From contig JAUXYJ010000088.1 of assembly GCA_030694465.1 (NCBI GenBank), positions 62,001 to 126,000 of the forward strand: DNA of 64,000 nt. Direction: 5' to 3'. Within the stretch, counting starts at the first letter, position 1. Each line of letters opens with the position of its first letter. Positions 36,931 through 45,786 of the stretch are shown here, one piece after another. Under the pieces are notes generated by a model that ran no database searches, had not been told where the DNA came from, and saw only the letters and a program-made list of their open reading frames with translations. Source of the stretch: Deltaproteobacteria bacterium (lineage in GTDB: Bacteria > Myxococcota_A > Polyangia > Polyangiales > Ga0077539). Both the position numbers and the translations under genes were made by a program.

Positions 36931-39348
36931 TCACTTGACCCAGAATACCGTAAACGCGTCGCCACCGTCGTCAGGATCGGCCGCTCGGCTGCGTGCGACG
37001 TGGGGCGAGCGCTCAAGATGCGCCCTGACTGCGATCTTGAGCGCGCCCGTGCCATGGCCGTGAAGCACAAACCCGACGCGTTCGCCGTCTCCGTAGACGC
37101 GATCAATAAACGAATCCACCAGCGAAATCGCATCGTCCGCGCGGAGCCCGCGGACATCCGCTGTGTTCGACTCGACGCGCATCTCGCGCGCGACGGTCGG
37201 TTGCGTGGGCTCTTGCGTCGACTGCACGCGACGGAGCGTGGTGTCCTTGGCGCGCTCAGGCACTGCGGCTACAACCTCTTCGATCAAGAGCTCCGAGACG
37301 TCCATGTAGAGCTTCATCGGTCCACGCCCCACGCGGACCTGGCCCTTCGCTGGCGCCTCAAGCACCTCAAGGGTCGTGCCCAAGCGCGCGACAAAGACCT
37401 TCTGCCCAGGTCGAAGCTCATCCACACGCGCCGGTCGTCGGGGATTCTGATCGTCCGATGTGCGGCGCGCGACGACGTGCGCGAGTGACCCACCGAGAGC
37501 CACCTGCTGTGCAACTTTGTCCACCATGCGTGAGGTCTCTTGGATCTCAGCGTCGGTGAGCTTCTTCTTTCGAGAGCGCTGCTCGACTTCGCGAAGTGAC
37601 TCGCGGGCACGTCGCAGTTGTTCAAGTAAATCGCGTGCTTCGCGAGAGATTTTCTCTTGCTCACGCGCACGTTGTGCGTTGCGTTGCGTCTCGAGTTCTC
37701 TACGAAGCACCGCGATCTGTTCTCGGTCGTCTTCTGCAGCCCGGCGCGCGAGTTGAGCGCCAATGTGCTCGTCCTGGATCCGTCGCAGCGCGTCTTCGCG
37801 GCTGAGCGAGTGCTCGGGCAACAGCGCGCGAGCTCGCTCAATGACCGTGACGGGGATGCCAAATCGCTGCGCCACGGCGAGCGCCGACGAGGCTCCCGGA
37901 ACGCCCATGGTCACCGCAAAGCTGGGCAACATGGTCGCGAGGTCAAAGCCCACGGACGCGTTCACAAGACGCTCATCCCGCAGCGCGAGGGTCTTGAGCA
38001 TCTCGTAGTGGGTCGTGACCGCCGTGGCGGCCCCCACGCTCGACAAGCGCTCAAGCACCGCCGCGGCGAGCACAGAGCCTTCTTCGGGGTCCGTCCCGCC
38101 GGCGAGCTCGTCGAGGAGCACAAGCGCGCGAGAGCCCGACGCGCTGAGAATCTGCGCGAGGTTTGTGACGTGCGCAGAGAACGTGCTCAGCGAGCGCGAC
38201 AAGCTCTGGTCGTCTCCCACGTCCGAGAGCACCGGCTCAAACCATCCAACGCGCGAGCCCTCGTCCACGGGCAACGGAAGCCCCGCGCGCACCATCCAGG
38301 CTGCGAGCCCCATACACTTGAGCGCGACGGTCTTGCCACCAGCATTGGGGCCAGAAATAACCAGGACTTTCCCACACGAAATCGTCAGATCGTTGGGCAC
38401 TACCTTGACGCCGTTGAGCATCAGAATGGGATGCCGCATCCGACGCAGCTCAAGGACTGGTGTGTCCTCGACCGCCACGGCGATGGCCTGCGTGGCCTCA
38501 GCAAACCGCGTAATCGCGAGCAAAACATCTGCCGTAATGCACGCCTCGATGGCCTCTTCAATCCGCGCGCATTCGCGCCTCGCTCGTCCGGACAGATCCG
38601 CAAGCACCCGAGCCTCTTCGCGCTCAACGTCGGCGATCGCGACTTTGAGCTGGTTTCCGAGAGACATTACGGCGCCAGGCTCAATGAAGAGCGTGTGTCC
38701 CGACGCGCTTGAGCCAAGCACAATCCCGGGTACGCGGATGTGCGAGTCGGATCGCACGGGAAGCACATAGCGACCGTCTCGAACCGTGTAGTACCGGTCC
38801 TGCAGCACCTCTGCGTATTTGTGAATGAGCTCTTCGAGCCGCTGCACCACCCTTTGGCGCATGTCCGCCGCACGACGACGACTCTGTGCCAGCTCGGTCG
38901 ACGCGCGATCCGCGAGGCCACCGTCCGTATCGATCGAGAAGTCAAGGGTCGCCAGCAGTCGGTCAAGCGCGGTGTCCGAGGTCAGCGCGGCGGCGAGCGC
39001 CGGTCGTGCTTCACGATGAGTCCCTGCGAATCGCCGGAGGGTCTGCGCTTGTCGCAACAGCTGCCTGAGCGAGTGAAGCTCTGCCGCCGTGCCGTCTGCG
39101 TCGCGAGACAGCCGAAGCAACAAATCTCCCACGTCCATCACGCCCGCGACGGGGATCGGATCGCCGCGATCTGCGAGCGCCATCGCGTCACGCACACGCT
39201 CAAAGCGAGTCTGTGCGTCGGCCATGTCATCCGCGGGCTGAAGCTGCTGGACACGCTGCTGCCCCAACGCGCTGGTACATCGCTCGGCGAGCCGATCGAG
39301 GAGTAGCGACCACTCAAGGTCGTTGGCTGTCTTTTGGTGAGAACTCAT
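36931..39348 (-). CDS. mutS2: Endonuclease MutS2
   Basis: MutS2 is a MutS-like ATPase with a C-terminal Smr nuclease; its known roles include suppressing recombination and rescuing collided ribosomes. The 805-residue length from ATG 39348 fits the family. It shows DRYYTVRDGRYVLPV, the ATPase loop ISGPNAGGKTVALK near residue 337, LVLLDELAGGTDPEEG (Walker B), the AVTTHYEMLK segment and a basic coiled coil. The C-terminal Smr domain has DVRGLRADDA and LHGHGTGALK. An in-frame upstream extension to 39546 was rejected because it does not align with the family. Confidence 0.94.
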   Translation of the reverse strand: MSSHQKTANDLEWSLLLDRLAERCTSALGQQRVQQLQPADDMADAQTRFERVRDAMALADRGDPIPVAGVMDVGDLLLRLSRDADGTAAELHSLRQLLRQAQTLRRFAGTHREARPALAAALTSDTALDRLLATLDFSIDTDGGLADRASTELAQSRRRAADMRQRVVQRLEELIHKYAEVLQDRYYTVRDGRYVLPVRSDSHIRVPGIVLGSSASGHTLFIEPGAVMSLGNQLKVAIADVEREEARVLADLSGRARRECARIEEAIEACITADVLLAITRFAEATQAIAVAVEDTPVLELRRMRHPILMLNGVKVVPNDLTISCGKVLVISGPNAGGKTVALKCMGLAAWMVRAGLPLPVDEGSRVGWFEPVLSDVGDDQSLSRSLSTFSAHVTNLAQILSASGSRALVLLDELAGGTDPEEGSVLAAAVLERLSSVGAATAVTTHYEMLKTLALRDERLVNASVGFDLATMLPSFAVTMGVPGASSALAVAQRFGIPVTVIERARALLPEHSLSREDALRRIQDEHIGAQLARRAAEDDREQIAVLRRELETQRNAQRAREQEKISREARDLLEQLRRARESLREVEQRSRKKKLTDAEIQETSRMVDKVAQQVALGGSLAHVVARRTSDDQNPRRPARVDELRPGQKVFVARLGTTLEVLEAPAKGQVRVGRGPMKLYMDVSELLIEEVVAAVPERAKDTTLRRVQSTQEPTQPTVAREMRVESNTADVRGLRADDAISLVDSFIDRVYGDGERVGFVLHGHGTGALKIAVRAHLERSPHVARSRAADPDDGGDAFTVFWVK

Positions 39349-39564
39349 GGCGATTTGATCAGGCAAAATGTGCAGAGAAGTCAGCGAGAGAGCGTTGGCA
39401 CCGACCGAGTGCCGCATGCGCTGCGAGCGCGTCGCGAACCCACACGTGGCTTGGGAGAGTCCTCGAAGGCGCGGCAGGTTTCGTCGTGTCTTTGCTTGAG
39501 TCAAGCACCCAACGCAATGATCTCCATCAATCTCCACTCGTGGCATGATGGCGCCGCTGCCTCA

Positions 39565-40185
39565 ATGCCCTCTCCATCCCGACGCCAGCTCTGTGCGCAA
39601 AGCACGCACCGTCGAAGCGCCGCGCAGAGCGCTGTGTCGCGTCGCTCGTGGGGTCGTGTCGTGTTGGGGTGTGCTGCATTGTTGCTCGGCTGCGCGGGTG
39701 GGCAGCGTACGGACAGCCGCGTGGGTGTCAGTGACCGAAGCGCCGCAGCCCTGACGCTGTCGCTAGAGACGCCGGACGCTGCGGTCATTGATTTGGGCGA
39801 GCTGCGTGGCCGCGCGGTGCTTGTGATCGCGTTTGACTACGACGACCTTCGCTCGCAGGCCACGCTGCGCGAAGCAGAGCTGCTCGCGCGACGTCATCCC
39901 GATACCCTCACGGTCCTCGCGCTGTGCGGAAACCCCGGTCCTCACCAGCGATTGCGCGCACTGCTCGGAGCGTTTTCCTCGGTCCTAGGGCTCACGGCGA
40001 CGCGGATCGTGCTCGCCACCGATGAGATCCGCGCGGGGACCTCGTCGCTGGGTCCAATCGCGCATGTCCCCACTACAATCCTTGTAAATCGAGCGGGATT
40101 TGTCGCGCGCACGGTGGTCGGACTGATGGACCGCGGAGCGCTCGAAGCGCTCGTGCAACCTGCCCTACCGCCTACCGCCCAATAA
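39565..40185 (+). CDS. Thioredoxin-fold (redoxin-like) lipoprotein
   Basis: A 206-residue protein with a long basic N terminus, a hydrophobic stretch and the lipobox LLLGC near residue 40. The mature part resembles a redoxin/TlpA thioredoxin fold: DLGELRGRAVLVIAFDYDD, then TLTVLALCGNP and HVPTTILVNRAGFVART. The usual C-x-x-C active site after the first strand is missing (the position reads FDYDDLRSQ). It is probably not a disulfide reductase in the normal sense. It is divergent from mutS2, with 216 bases between the starts. Confidence 0.72.
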   Translation: MPSPSRRQLCAQSTHRRSAAQSAVSRRSWGRVVLGCAALLLGCAGGQRTDSRVGVSDRSAAALTLSLETPDAAVIDLGELRGRAVLVIAFDYDDLRSQATLREAELLARRHPDTLTVLALCGNPGPHQRLRALLGAFSSVLGLTATRIVLATDEIRAGTSSLGPIAHVPTTILVNRAGFVARTVVGLMDRGALEALVQPALPPTAQ

Positions 40186-40236
40186 CAAGCAGGTTCACGC
40201 GCGGTAAACCTTGTGTACCATCGCGCAGTAGTCGCC

Positions 40237-40908
40237 ATGACCCGTGCAAAGACCCCCATGGATGCGCTCGTTGAGAAGTATCGCGGCTATGCCGAGGCAC
40301 TTGGACGAGACATCCATCGAACGCTTCCACACTTCGTAAAGCTCGAGGACGTGCACGCCGTCGCACGCGAGGGCCTCGTCGCTGCCGCCGCGCGGTTTGA
40401 TCCGACCCGCGGCGTGCAGTTTACGACTTTTGGGTACTACCGAATCCGGGGAGCCGTGTTCGACTGGGTTCGCGAGCAAATTCGCAGCGATCCGTACCAT
40501 ATCGCCAAGGCTGTCGCGATGCAAGCCGCAGACAGCATCACGGAGAGCGCGAGTGAGCACCCTCCGGCGACGTCGCCGGGTGACGCGGCCGAACAGCTCG
40601 GCGGCATCCTCGATCAGGCCATCGGCGTGTTCTCGTTTGCCCAGGCAGCAGCGTACTTTGCGCCCGACGCTCCGGTGCCCTCGCCCGAGTCCACACTGGA
40701 CGAAAAACAGAGCGCCTCGGTCCTGCGACGCGCCGTCGACGCGCTGCCCGACAAAGAGCGCACGATGCTCGTCCAAGTGTACTTCGAGCACTGCACAATC
40801 GAGCAAGCCGGACAGTCCATGGGCCTGTCCAAGAGCTGGGCCTCACGCCTCCATGCGCGCGCCCTTCAGCTCGTGCGTGATCACCTCCCCGAAGAGTTTT
40901 CTCTGTAA
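40237..40908 (+). CDS. FliA/WhiG-like alternative sigma factor
   Basis: A 223-residue sigma-70 family member without region 1. Region 2 shows KLEDVHAVAREGLVAAAARFDP, then GVQFTTFGYYRIRGAVFDWVRE, which fits the FliA/SigF/WhiG group (FDPSRG and YA-x-x-RIRGA-x-LD). Region 3 is replaced by a long low-complexity insert. Region 4 has ALPDKERTMLVQVYFEH and a helix-turn-helix (TIEQAGQSMGLSKSWASRLHARAL). The start chosen is ATG 40237; a GTG at 40213 is in the same frame. It could direct transcription of the downstream rod-like gene and other loci. Confidence 0.88.
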   Translation: MTRAKTPMDALVEKYRGYAEALGRDIHRTLPHFVKLEDVHAVAREGLVAAAARFDPTRGVQFTTFGYYRIRGAVFDWVREQIRSDPYHIAKAVAMQAADSITESASEHPPATSPGDAAEQLGGILDQAIGVFSFAQAAAYFAPDAPVPSPESTLDEKQSASVLRRAVDALPDKERTMLVQVYFEHCTIEQAGQSMGLSKSWASRLHARALQLVRDHLPEEFSL

Positions 40909-41050
40909 ATCTGCTCGCCAAATCGCGCACGCAACCAACTCACGGTGTTGCGCGATAGGGGCCCCCGCGTTTGACTGTGCGGTTGGCAACGAGGCCACCT
41001 CACCGCGGACGCGCTGTGCGATGTGCACACCACGAAGAGCAGAATTTCCA

Positions 41051-41473
41051 ATGAGTATTCCAGATGTTCGCTTGGGCAACGCCACGCCGGCGCTCCCATC
41101 TCATTCGCCCGTGCCCACGGCGCCGCGCGCAACGCTGAGCGCGAGCTTCTCCGAGCGACTCGCAGCCACAGCGCCCGCTCCGCAAACCGCGCCCGCAGCC
41201 GCCACACAACCCACGTCGTCTGTACATCCTGCGATCGCCACAACACCGGACGTCGGGACCGCCGCGCAGATGCTGGTCAATCGCGTCGCGCGAGGCGAGC
41301 GCTTTGTCGAGCGCGTGGTGCGCGGAGCTGCGTCGGGGGCTGCGTATTCACCACAAGATTTGCTGGTGATTCAGTCGCAGGTCTATCGCCATACGCAAGA
41401 GGTCGAGCTGCTCTCGAAGTTTGTCGATCGAGCGACTAACACGGTCAAGACGATCTTACAGCAGGGCAACTGA
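41051..41473 (+). CDS. Possible type III secretion inner-rod-like protein
   Basis: A 140-residue protein from ATG 41051. The first 75 residues are Pro/Ala/Thr-rich and probably disordered. The C-terminal helix (YSPQDLLVIQSQVYRHTQEV, then ELLSKFVDRATNTVKTILQQ) resembles the YscI/HrpB-type C-terminal domain of inner-rod proteins, in which an S-P-x-x-L-L-x-x-Q motif is followed by a VVDKAT-x-x-V-x-x-x-L-x-x-Q helix. No other secretion genes lie in the window. The sigma factor upstream is 142 bases away. This is a weak assignment based on one short helical pattern. Confidence 0.4.
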   Translation: MSIPDVRLGNATPALPSHSPVPTAPRATLSASFSERLAATAPAPQTAPAAATQPTSSVHPAIATTPDVGTAAQMLVNRVARGERFVERVVRGAASGAAYSPQDLLVIQSQVYRHTQEVELLSKFVDRATNTVKTILQQGN

Positions 41474-41499
41474 CGCGAGCGCCGAGGGCTCGCGGGCCC

Positions 41500-43836
41500 C
41501 TACCCGATACAGAACGCCTCGCCCTCGGCGTTGTTGTTGTCTGAGTTGCACTCACCCAGCGTCCCGTCCGGATTCACGATGGCCTCGAAGATGCCTCGTG
41601 CAGGGACCGGAGCGAAGCAGTCCACCGGGGTGCACGCGCCTGGCGCGATAGGCTCGTTGGTCCGAAGCCTGCAGAGTTCAGTTCCGCCCGTGCGCAAGCG
41701 AAAGATCACCTCGACGCCTCGATCGAGAAGCACCCGCCCGCGGTTGCACACGCTTGCCGACATTCGCGTGCCCATGCCTTCGCAAATGGCCTGCAAATTT
41801 GCAGCAGTAACATCCGCCCCTGGGATCATCGACGGGTCGCGCGCTTCGTTCTGACGAAAGTTATTGAGCCCGCGCGTCTGCCAGTTGCGTCGGACCATGC
41901 TGCTGCGCACAAGCCGTCCGTCGTCTTCGATGTTGGTGATCGAGTACGCATGTTGATTCCAGATCGGCCTGGTCGGAACCCAGCGATCGCGCGAGTCTCG
42001 GTAGACCCGCAGCCCCTGCAAGCAGCCAGCGTGCACCGTGCGGCAGACTTGGCCGACGCCGGGAGTGCCCGCAGGTGCGTCCATGCACTCAGCGCTGTCG
42101 CCACACTGGCTGGTCATGGTGCAGCGACAGAAGCCTACGGAGCACGTTCCACCTGGACAATCGCGGTCCGAATCGCATCGCAGCGCGACCGCGATCGGGT
42201 CAACATGGGGGCAGTAAGTGTCCATACGGCAGGGACCGCTCGCGGGCGAGACGATCTCCGCGGAGCCGTCGCCGTCCACGTCCGCCACCACGTCGTTTTC
42301 GGTCCACGTCGATGAGAACCTCGGCTGCGAAAACACCACGTCGCCAGTGCGGCCGTCGTACACGCGAGAGAAGCACTCGTCCGAGTACACGACCTCGGCG
42401 CGACCATCGCCATTGAAGTCAAACACGCTTGAGCCAGTGCGTGCGCTCGACGCGTCCTGAGAGGGGCGCGACCAGATCACCGCGCCCGGAGGCGTCATCG
42501 AGAAGACCACGTAGTTAAACGCGAACGCGGCGCCCACATCGGGCCTGCCGTCGCCGTTAAAGTCTGCCACCGTCGGAGGGCCACCGACTTGCGAACGCGT
42601 AGGCATTGCGGGCGGCACAGGGGGCGCTGCGACACGCGCGATGCGTTGGCCGCCAATGCTCTGCAAGATCACCTCAGAGAACCCGACGATCACCACCTCA
42701 GGGCGACCCGGCGCGTCTCCTGCCATCCCAGGAAAATCACCAAAATCCGCGACGGCCACGTAGCCGTCTTGTGCGGTCCCAGCCCAGTAGCTCTCCATCA
42801 CAAAGCTGGTGGTCGCGCGGTCCCAGCGATAGGTCCCCCGCGGTGTGACCAGCTCGGGCTCGTCGTCGTTGTCAACGTCCGCGATGACCGAAGGAGACCC
42901 CGTCGAGAGATAGTTCGTCCACCCGGGATTGGTCGCGATCCGCACACCGTCGGCGCGATAAACACCATCTTCAAACAAGATCTCTGCGCGGCCGTCGTTG
43001 TCCAGATCGTGAAGCGCGATCGCGCTCCATGAGCAATAGCTGCCGCCCGTTGTGTCCTCGGCGCCCGAGGCGAGTCGGCTCTGCCAGAGACGGCGCACAT
43101 TGCGGGTGGTGGGGTCGTACTGAAACGCCGCGAGCCCACCGTTCATCCGTGCGGCGACAATCTCGAGTCGACCGTCGCCATCAAGGTCTCCGACGGCGGG
43201 TGTGACAGGCGAGTTGAGCCTGTCCTCGACGTTGGTCGCGGCGGCTTGATCGTAGCAGGTCGCACCATCGATGACCCTGAGAACTCCCACGCCGTTGCAA
43301 CGTCTCCCCGGCGCAGGTCGCTCGGTATAGCCGTTGTCTGCGATAAAAATAATCGACGGGCGCGACGGAGTGTCCGCGTCTCGCTGGATCCTCAAGTTCG
43401 CAACGATCGGTGTGTGCAAGACCGACCGAAACGTCGGCGCGAGGTCCGTCTCGGGGTCGCGTGGACCCGACCAGGCGCACTGGATGGCCGGGCGCAGCGG
43501 TCCCGGTGAAATCGTGCGCGTGCACATGCGATCAAATTCGCCTCGTTGCCACTGAATACATCGGCCCGAGACGCACCGAGAGTCATTGCTGCACTGCCCC
43601 GCTGGGTTGCATGGGCCCCGATCGCCTGGCGCGAGGGCATCCGGCACATCCATCGTGGACGAGTCCCCGAGGGCGCCGTCTAGGTCGCCTCCACCGTCGT
43701 CCGTGCGCGAGCCATCCAGCGTCGAAATCGCGTCGGATCTGCCGGCGTCTCGCTGTGCGTCGCCTGGCGTTGGATCCGAGGAGCAGGCCGCGAGCGCGGC
43801 GGACAAGGTTAGGCAAACGCCTCGAAAAGTTCGCAT
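41500..43836 (-). CDS. Lipoprotein with FG-GAP/VCBS repeats
   Basis: A 778-residue lipoprotein. Signal peptide and lipobox AALAAC at residues 1-18, an Asp/Gly-rich linker, then a Cys-rich stretch (CNPAGQCSNDSRCVSGRC). The rest is largely a beta-propeller of FG-GAP/VCBS repeats: VGDLDGDGRLEIVAA, HDLDNDGRAEILF, ADVDNDDEPELV, ADFNGDGRPDV, FDFNGDGRAEVVY and ADVDGDGSAEIV, each with the D-x-D-G-D-G calcium loop. A second Cys-rich region (CDSDRDCPGGTC and on) and a short CARDB-like end (GECNSDNNNAEGEAFC) follow. It is likely a surface adhesin or calcium-stabilised scaffold. It is divergent from the CDP-alcohol transferase gene. Confidence 0.9.
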   Translation of the reverse strand: MRTFRGVCLTLSAALAACSSDPTPGDAQRDAGRSDAISTLDGSRTDDGGGDLDGALGDSSTMDVPDALAPGDRGPCNPAGQCSNDSRCVSGRCIQWQRGEFDRMCTRTISPGPLRPAIQCAWSGPRDPETDLAPTFRSVLHTPIVANLRIQRDADTPSRPSIIFIADNGYTERPAPGRRCNGVGVLRVIDGATCYDQAAATNVEDRLNSPVTPAVGDLDGDGRLEIVAARMNGGLAAFQYDPTTRNVRRLWQSRLASGAEDTTGGSYCSWSAIALHDLDNDGRAEILFEDGVYRADGVRIATNPGWTNYLSTGSPSVIADVDNDDEPELVTPRGTYRWDRATTSFVMESYWAGTAQDGYVAVADFGDFPGMAGDAPGRPEVVIVGFSEVILQSIGGQRIARVAAPPVPPAMPTRSQVGGPPTVADFNGDGRPDVGAAFAFNYVVFSMTPPGAVIWSRPSQDASSARTGSSVFDFNGDGRAEVVYSDECFSRVYDGRTGDVVFSQPRFSSTWTENDVVADVDGDGSAEIVSPASGPCRMDTYCPHVDPIAVALRCDSDRDCPGGTCSVGFCRCTMTSQCGDSAECMDAPAGTPGVGQVCRTVHAGCLQGLRVYRDSRDRWVPTRPIWNQHAYSITNIEDDGRLVRSSMVRRNWQTRGLNNFRQNEARDPSMIPGADVTAANLQAICEGMGTRMSASVCNRGRVLLDRGVEVIFRLRTGGTELCRLRTNEPIAPGACTPVDCFAPVPARGIFEAIVNPDGTLGECNSDNNNAEGEAFCIG

Positions 43837-43935
43837 GGTTGGACCATGACTCTACGGCAGGAGGCCCGCCGCTGTCTTTTTCACCGAATCGTTCATCAAT
43901 ACGGCCCTTCGTGCTAACGAGCGGATCGGCAGCCA

Positions 43936-44880
43936 ATGACGGACCTTTCGTACCGCGCAAGCCTCAAAAACCCCGCCGTCGAGGAGCCCATTGACCTGTT
44001 GCTCCATCGACCCTTGGGCTACGTCGTCGCGCGATTAGCTTATCCGACCTCGATTACGCCCGACGCGATCACGCTCGCGTCCATGGTCGTCGGGATCGCC
44101 TCGGGCATCACGGTCGCGCTGTCGTTTAGCCCGCAGAACGCAGGCCGACTCCCGATCGCGGCGGCGCTCTTGATCGGTTCGGCCGTCCTCGATTGCAGCG
44201 ATGGCCAGCTCGCTCGGATGCGCAAGAGCTCATCGCGCATGGGCCGAATGCTCGATGGCGCAGTGGACGCCGTGGTGCAGATCGCAGTGGTTCCGCTAGC
44301 AATTTTGCAGATGTTTGTGCGCCTAGGTGGGCTCAGTTCATGGACAGCGTGGGCGTGGTCCGTTGCCGCCGTGATGGCCATTCTTGTCGGCGTCCGGCAC
44401 ACGACCCTCTACGACCAATACAAGAACGTCTGGGTGCGCAACACGGACCTCAACGCGCGCGACTGCGATGACGAAGAAGACCTGCAAGACGAGCTCGCCG
44501 AGGCCAAAGCAAAGGGCCCACTTTCACTGCTGAATTTGCTACGGTTTTCGCTCTATGCGACGCACTTGACGTTGGTCCGGCAGACCATGGCCGTGATGGA
44601 TCCTGCGGTGCCGGCTCGCTTTAGGGACATGCCCCATGTGAGCGAGGACAGCGCGCGGCGGTACCGTGTTGCAAACAAGGCTCTGATGCGTGCGTGGTCG
44701 TTCTTCGGGATCGGAACGCACATCTTCTTGTTGGCCTGCTGTGTCGCGCTGAACTCCCTCGAAACCTACGTCGTCTTGAGGCTCGTGGTCTTCAACCTCG
44801 CGCTGATTCCGTTGGTGATTTTGCAGAGAAAATCGAGCACAGTCTACTTTGGTCCGGCCGCCCCTCGCGCCAGGAAATAA
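43936..44880 (+). CDS. CDP-alcohol phosphatidyltransferase
   Basis: A 314-residue membrane protein with several predicted helices. The catalytic motif of the CDP-alcohol phosphotransferase family (D-x2-D-G-x2-A-R-x8-G-x3-D-x3-D) is intact at residues 86-111 (starts DCSDGQLAR, ends RMLDGAVD). The family transfers a phospho-alcohol from CDP to a lipid or other alcohol. The acceptor cannot be read, but the cluster suggests the donor is made by the two cytidylyltransferase-like genes that follow (3-base gap to the first). A long cytoplasmic insert rich in Asp/Glu lies near residues 170-195. Confidence 0.92.
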   Translation: MTDLSYRASLKNPAVEEPIDLLLHRPLGYVVARLAYPTSITPDAITLASMVVGIASGITVALSFSPQNAGRLPIAAALLIGSAVLDCSDGQLARMRKSSSRMGRMLDGAVDAVVQIAVVPLAILQMFVRLGGLSSWTAWAWSVAAVMAILVGVRHTTLYDQYKNVWVRNTDLNARDCDDEEDLQDELAEAKAKGPLSLLNLLRFSLYATHLTLVRQTMAVMDPAVPARFRDMPHVSEDSARRYRVANKALMRAWSFFGIGTHIFLLACCVALNSLETYVVLRLVVFNLALIPLVILQRKSSTVYFGPAAPRARK

Positions 44881-44883
44881 GGG

Positions 44884-45630
44884 ATGAATCAGTATTGTGC
44901 GATTGTGCTCGCTGCGGGTCTAGGATCTCGGCTCCGGCCGATGACCGATCGGCTCCCGAAATGCATGGTCCAGGTTGGGGGCCAGACGCTCATCGAGCGA
45001 ACACTCGACGCGCTCAAGCGGTCGGGCGTCGTGCGCCGCGTGGTGATCGTGACGGGCCATTTTGCCGAGGCTCTGGTGCCCATCGCGCAAGCGAGCGCTC
45101 TGCCGACAACGCTGGTCCACTGCGACGCGTTTGCCACCACACAGAACGTGGTCTCGCTCGCCGCGGGGCTGGCGTCGCGAGCGCCCGGAGAGCCTTGGAT
45201 GAAACTTGACGGGGACCTCTTGGTGAAGACCGAAATTATCGCCGCGCTGGCAGGCGATGGCGCGCGCGTGGCCGTGGACACCAGCGCGGTCCTTGGCGCC
45301 GAAGAAATGAAGGTCAACGTGGCGCACGGCCGAATTGTAATGTTTGGCAAATCCCTGTCGCCCAAACGCGCGGCGGGAGAGTCCATCGGGATCGAGGCGT
45401 TCTCGGGCGCTGCTGCGGAGCGTGTCGCTGCGACCATCGTGCATGCGGTGGAGCGCGGTCGTACAGACGTCTACTACGAAGATGTCTACAACGACGTATT
45501 GGCAGAGCTGACCTTCGAGGCGCTCGCGGTGGACCACACCGACTGGATCGAAGTGGACGACGCCGTGGACCTCGCCGCTGCAGAGACCCTGGTTTCTAAG
45601 GGATGGAACGCGCTGTCGTCGCGCGTATGA
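44884..45630 (+). CDS. LicC-like cytidylyltransferase
   Basis: A 248-residue nucleotidyltransferase of the GT-A-like sugar-nucleotide type. The N terminus reads IVLAAGLGSRLRPMTDRLPK, the G-x-G-x-R-L plus Pro-Lys signature. QNVVSLAAG resembles the N-x-x-S-L segment, and KLDGDLLV the metal-binding Asp. The middle part (EEMKVNVAHGRIVMFGKSL, then GESIGIEAFS) and the ending WIEVDDAVDLAAAE match LicC and related phosphocholine or phosphoethanolamine cytidylyltransferases, in which these strands bind the alcohol phosphate. The ATG is 3 bases after the transferase stop. Product CDP-alcohol is inferred, not proven. Confidence 0.85.
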   Translation: MNQYCAIVLAAGLGSRLRPMTDRLPKCMVQVGGQTLIERTLDALKRSGVVRRVVIVTGHFAEALVPIAQASALPTTLVHCDAFATTQNVVSLAAGLASRAPGEPWMKLDGDLLVKTEIIAALAGDGARVAVDTSAVLGAEEMKVNVAHGRIVMFGKSLSPKRAAGESIGIEAFSGAAAERVAATIVHAVERGRTDVYYEDVYNDVLAELTFEALAVDHTDWIEVDDAVDLAAAETLVSKGWNALSSRV

Positions 45631-45682
45631 CGCAGCGACCCAAGCGATCGGCGAGCACATTTTGCTCGGAGTTCCCACGAAG

Positions 45683-45714
45683 AATTCGGAATTGGCTCAC
45701 ACGGTGTCCGAATT
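45683..45714 (+). promoter_or_regulatory. Perfect 8-bp inverted repeat between two cytidylyltransferase genes
   Basis: AATTCGGA (45683-45690) and its exact reverse complement TCCGAATT (45707-45714) are 16 bases apart. The first arm also sits in the 11-base palindrome AATTCGGAATT. The region is AT-richer than its surroundings and lies between 45630 and the ATG at 45787, so an internal operator or processing site is plausible. Confidence 0.45.
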
Positions 45715-45786
45715 TGCGATGCCGTTGCGAGCGCGGACGGCCGCGTGATACACGGGCCGATCTTTGGCAAAGGTCTCTCGTTCGCC

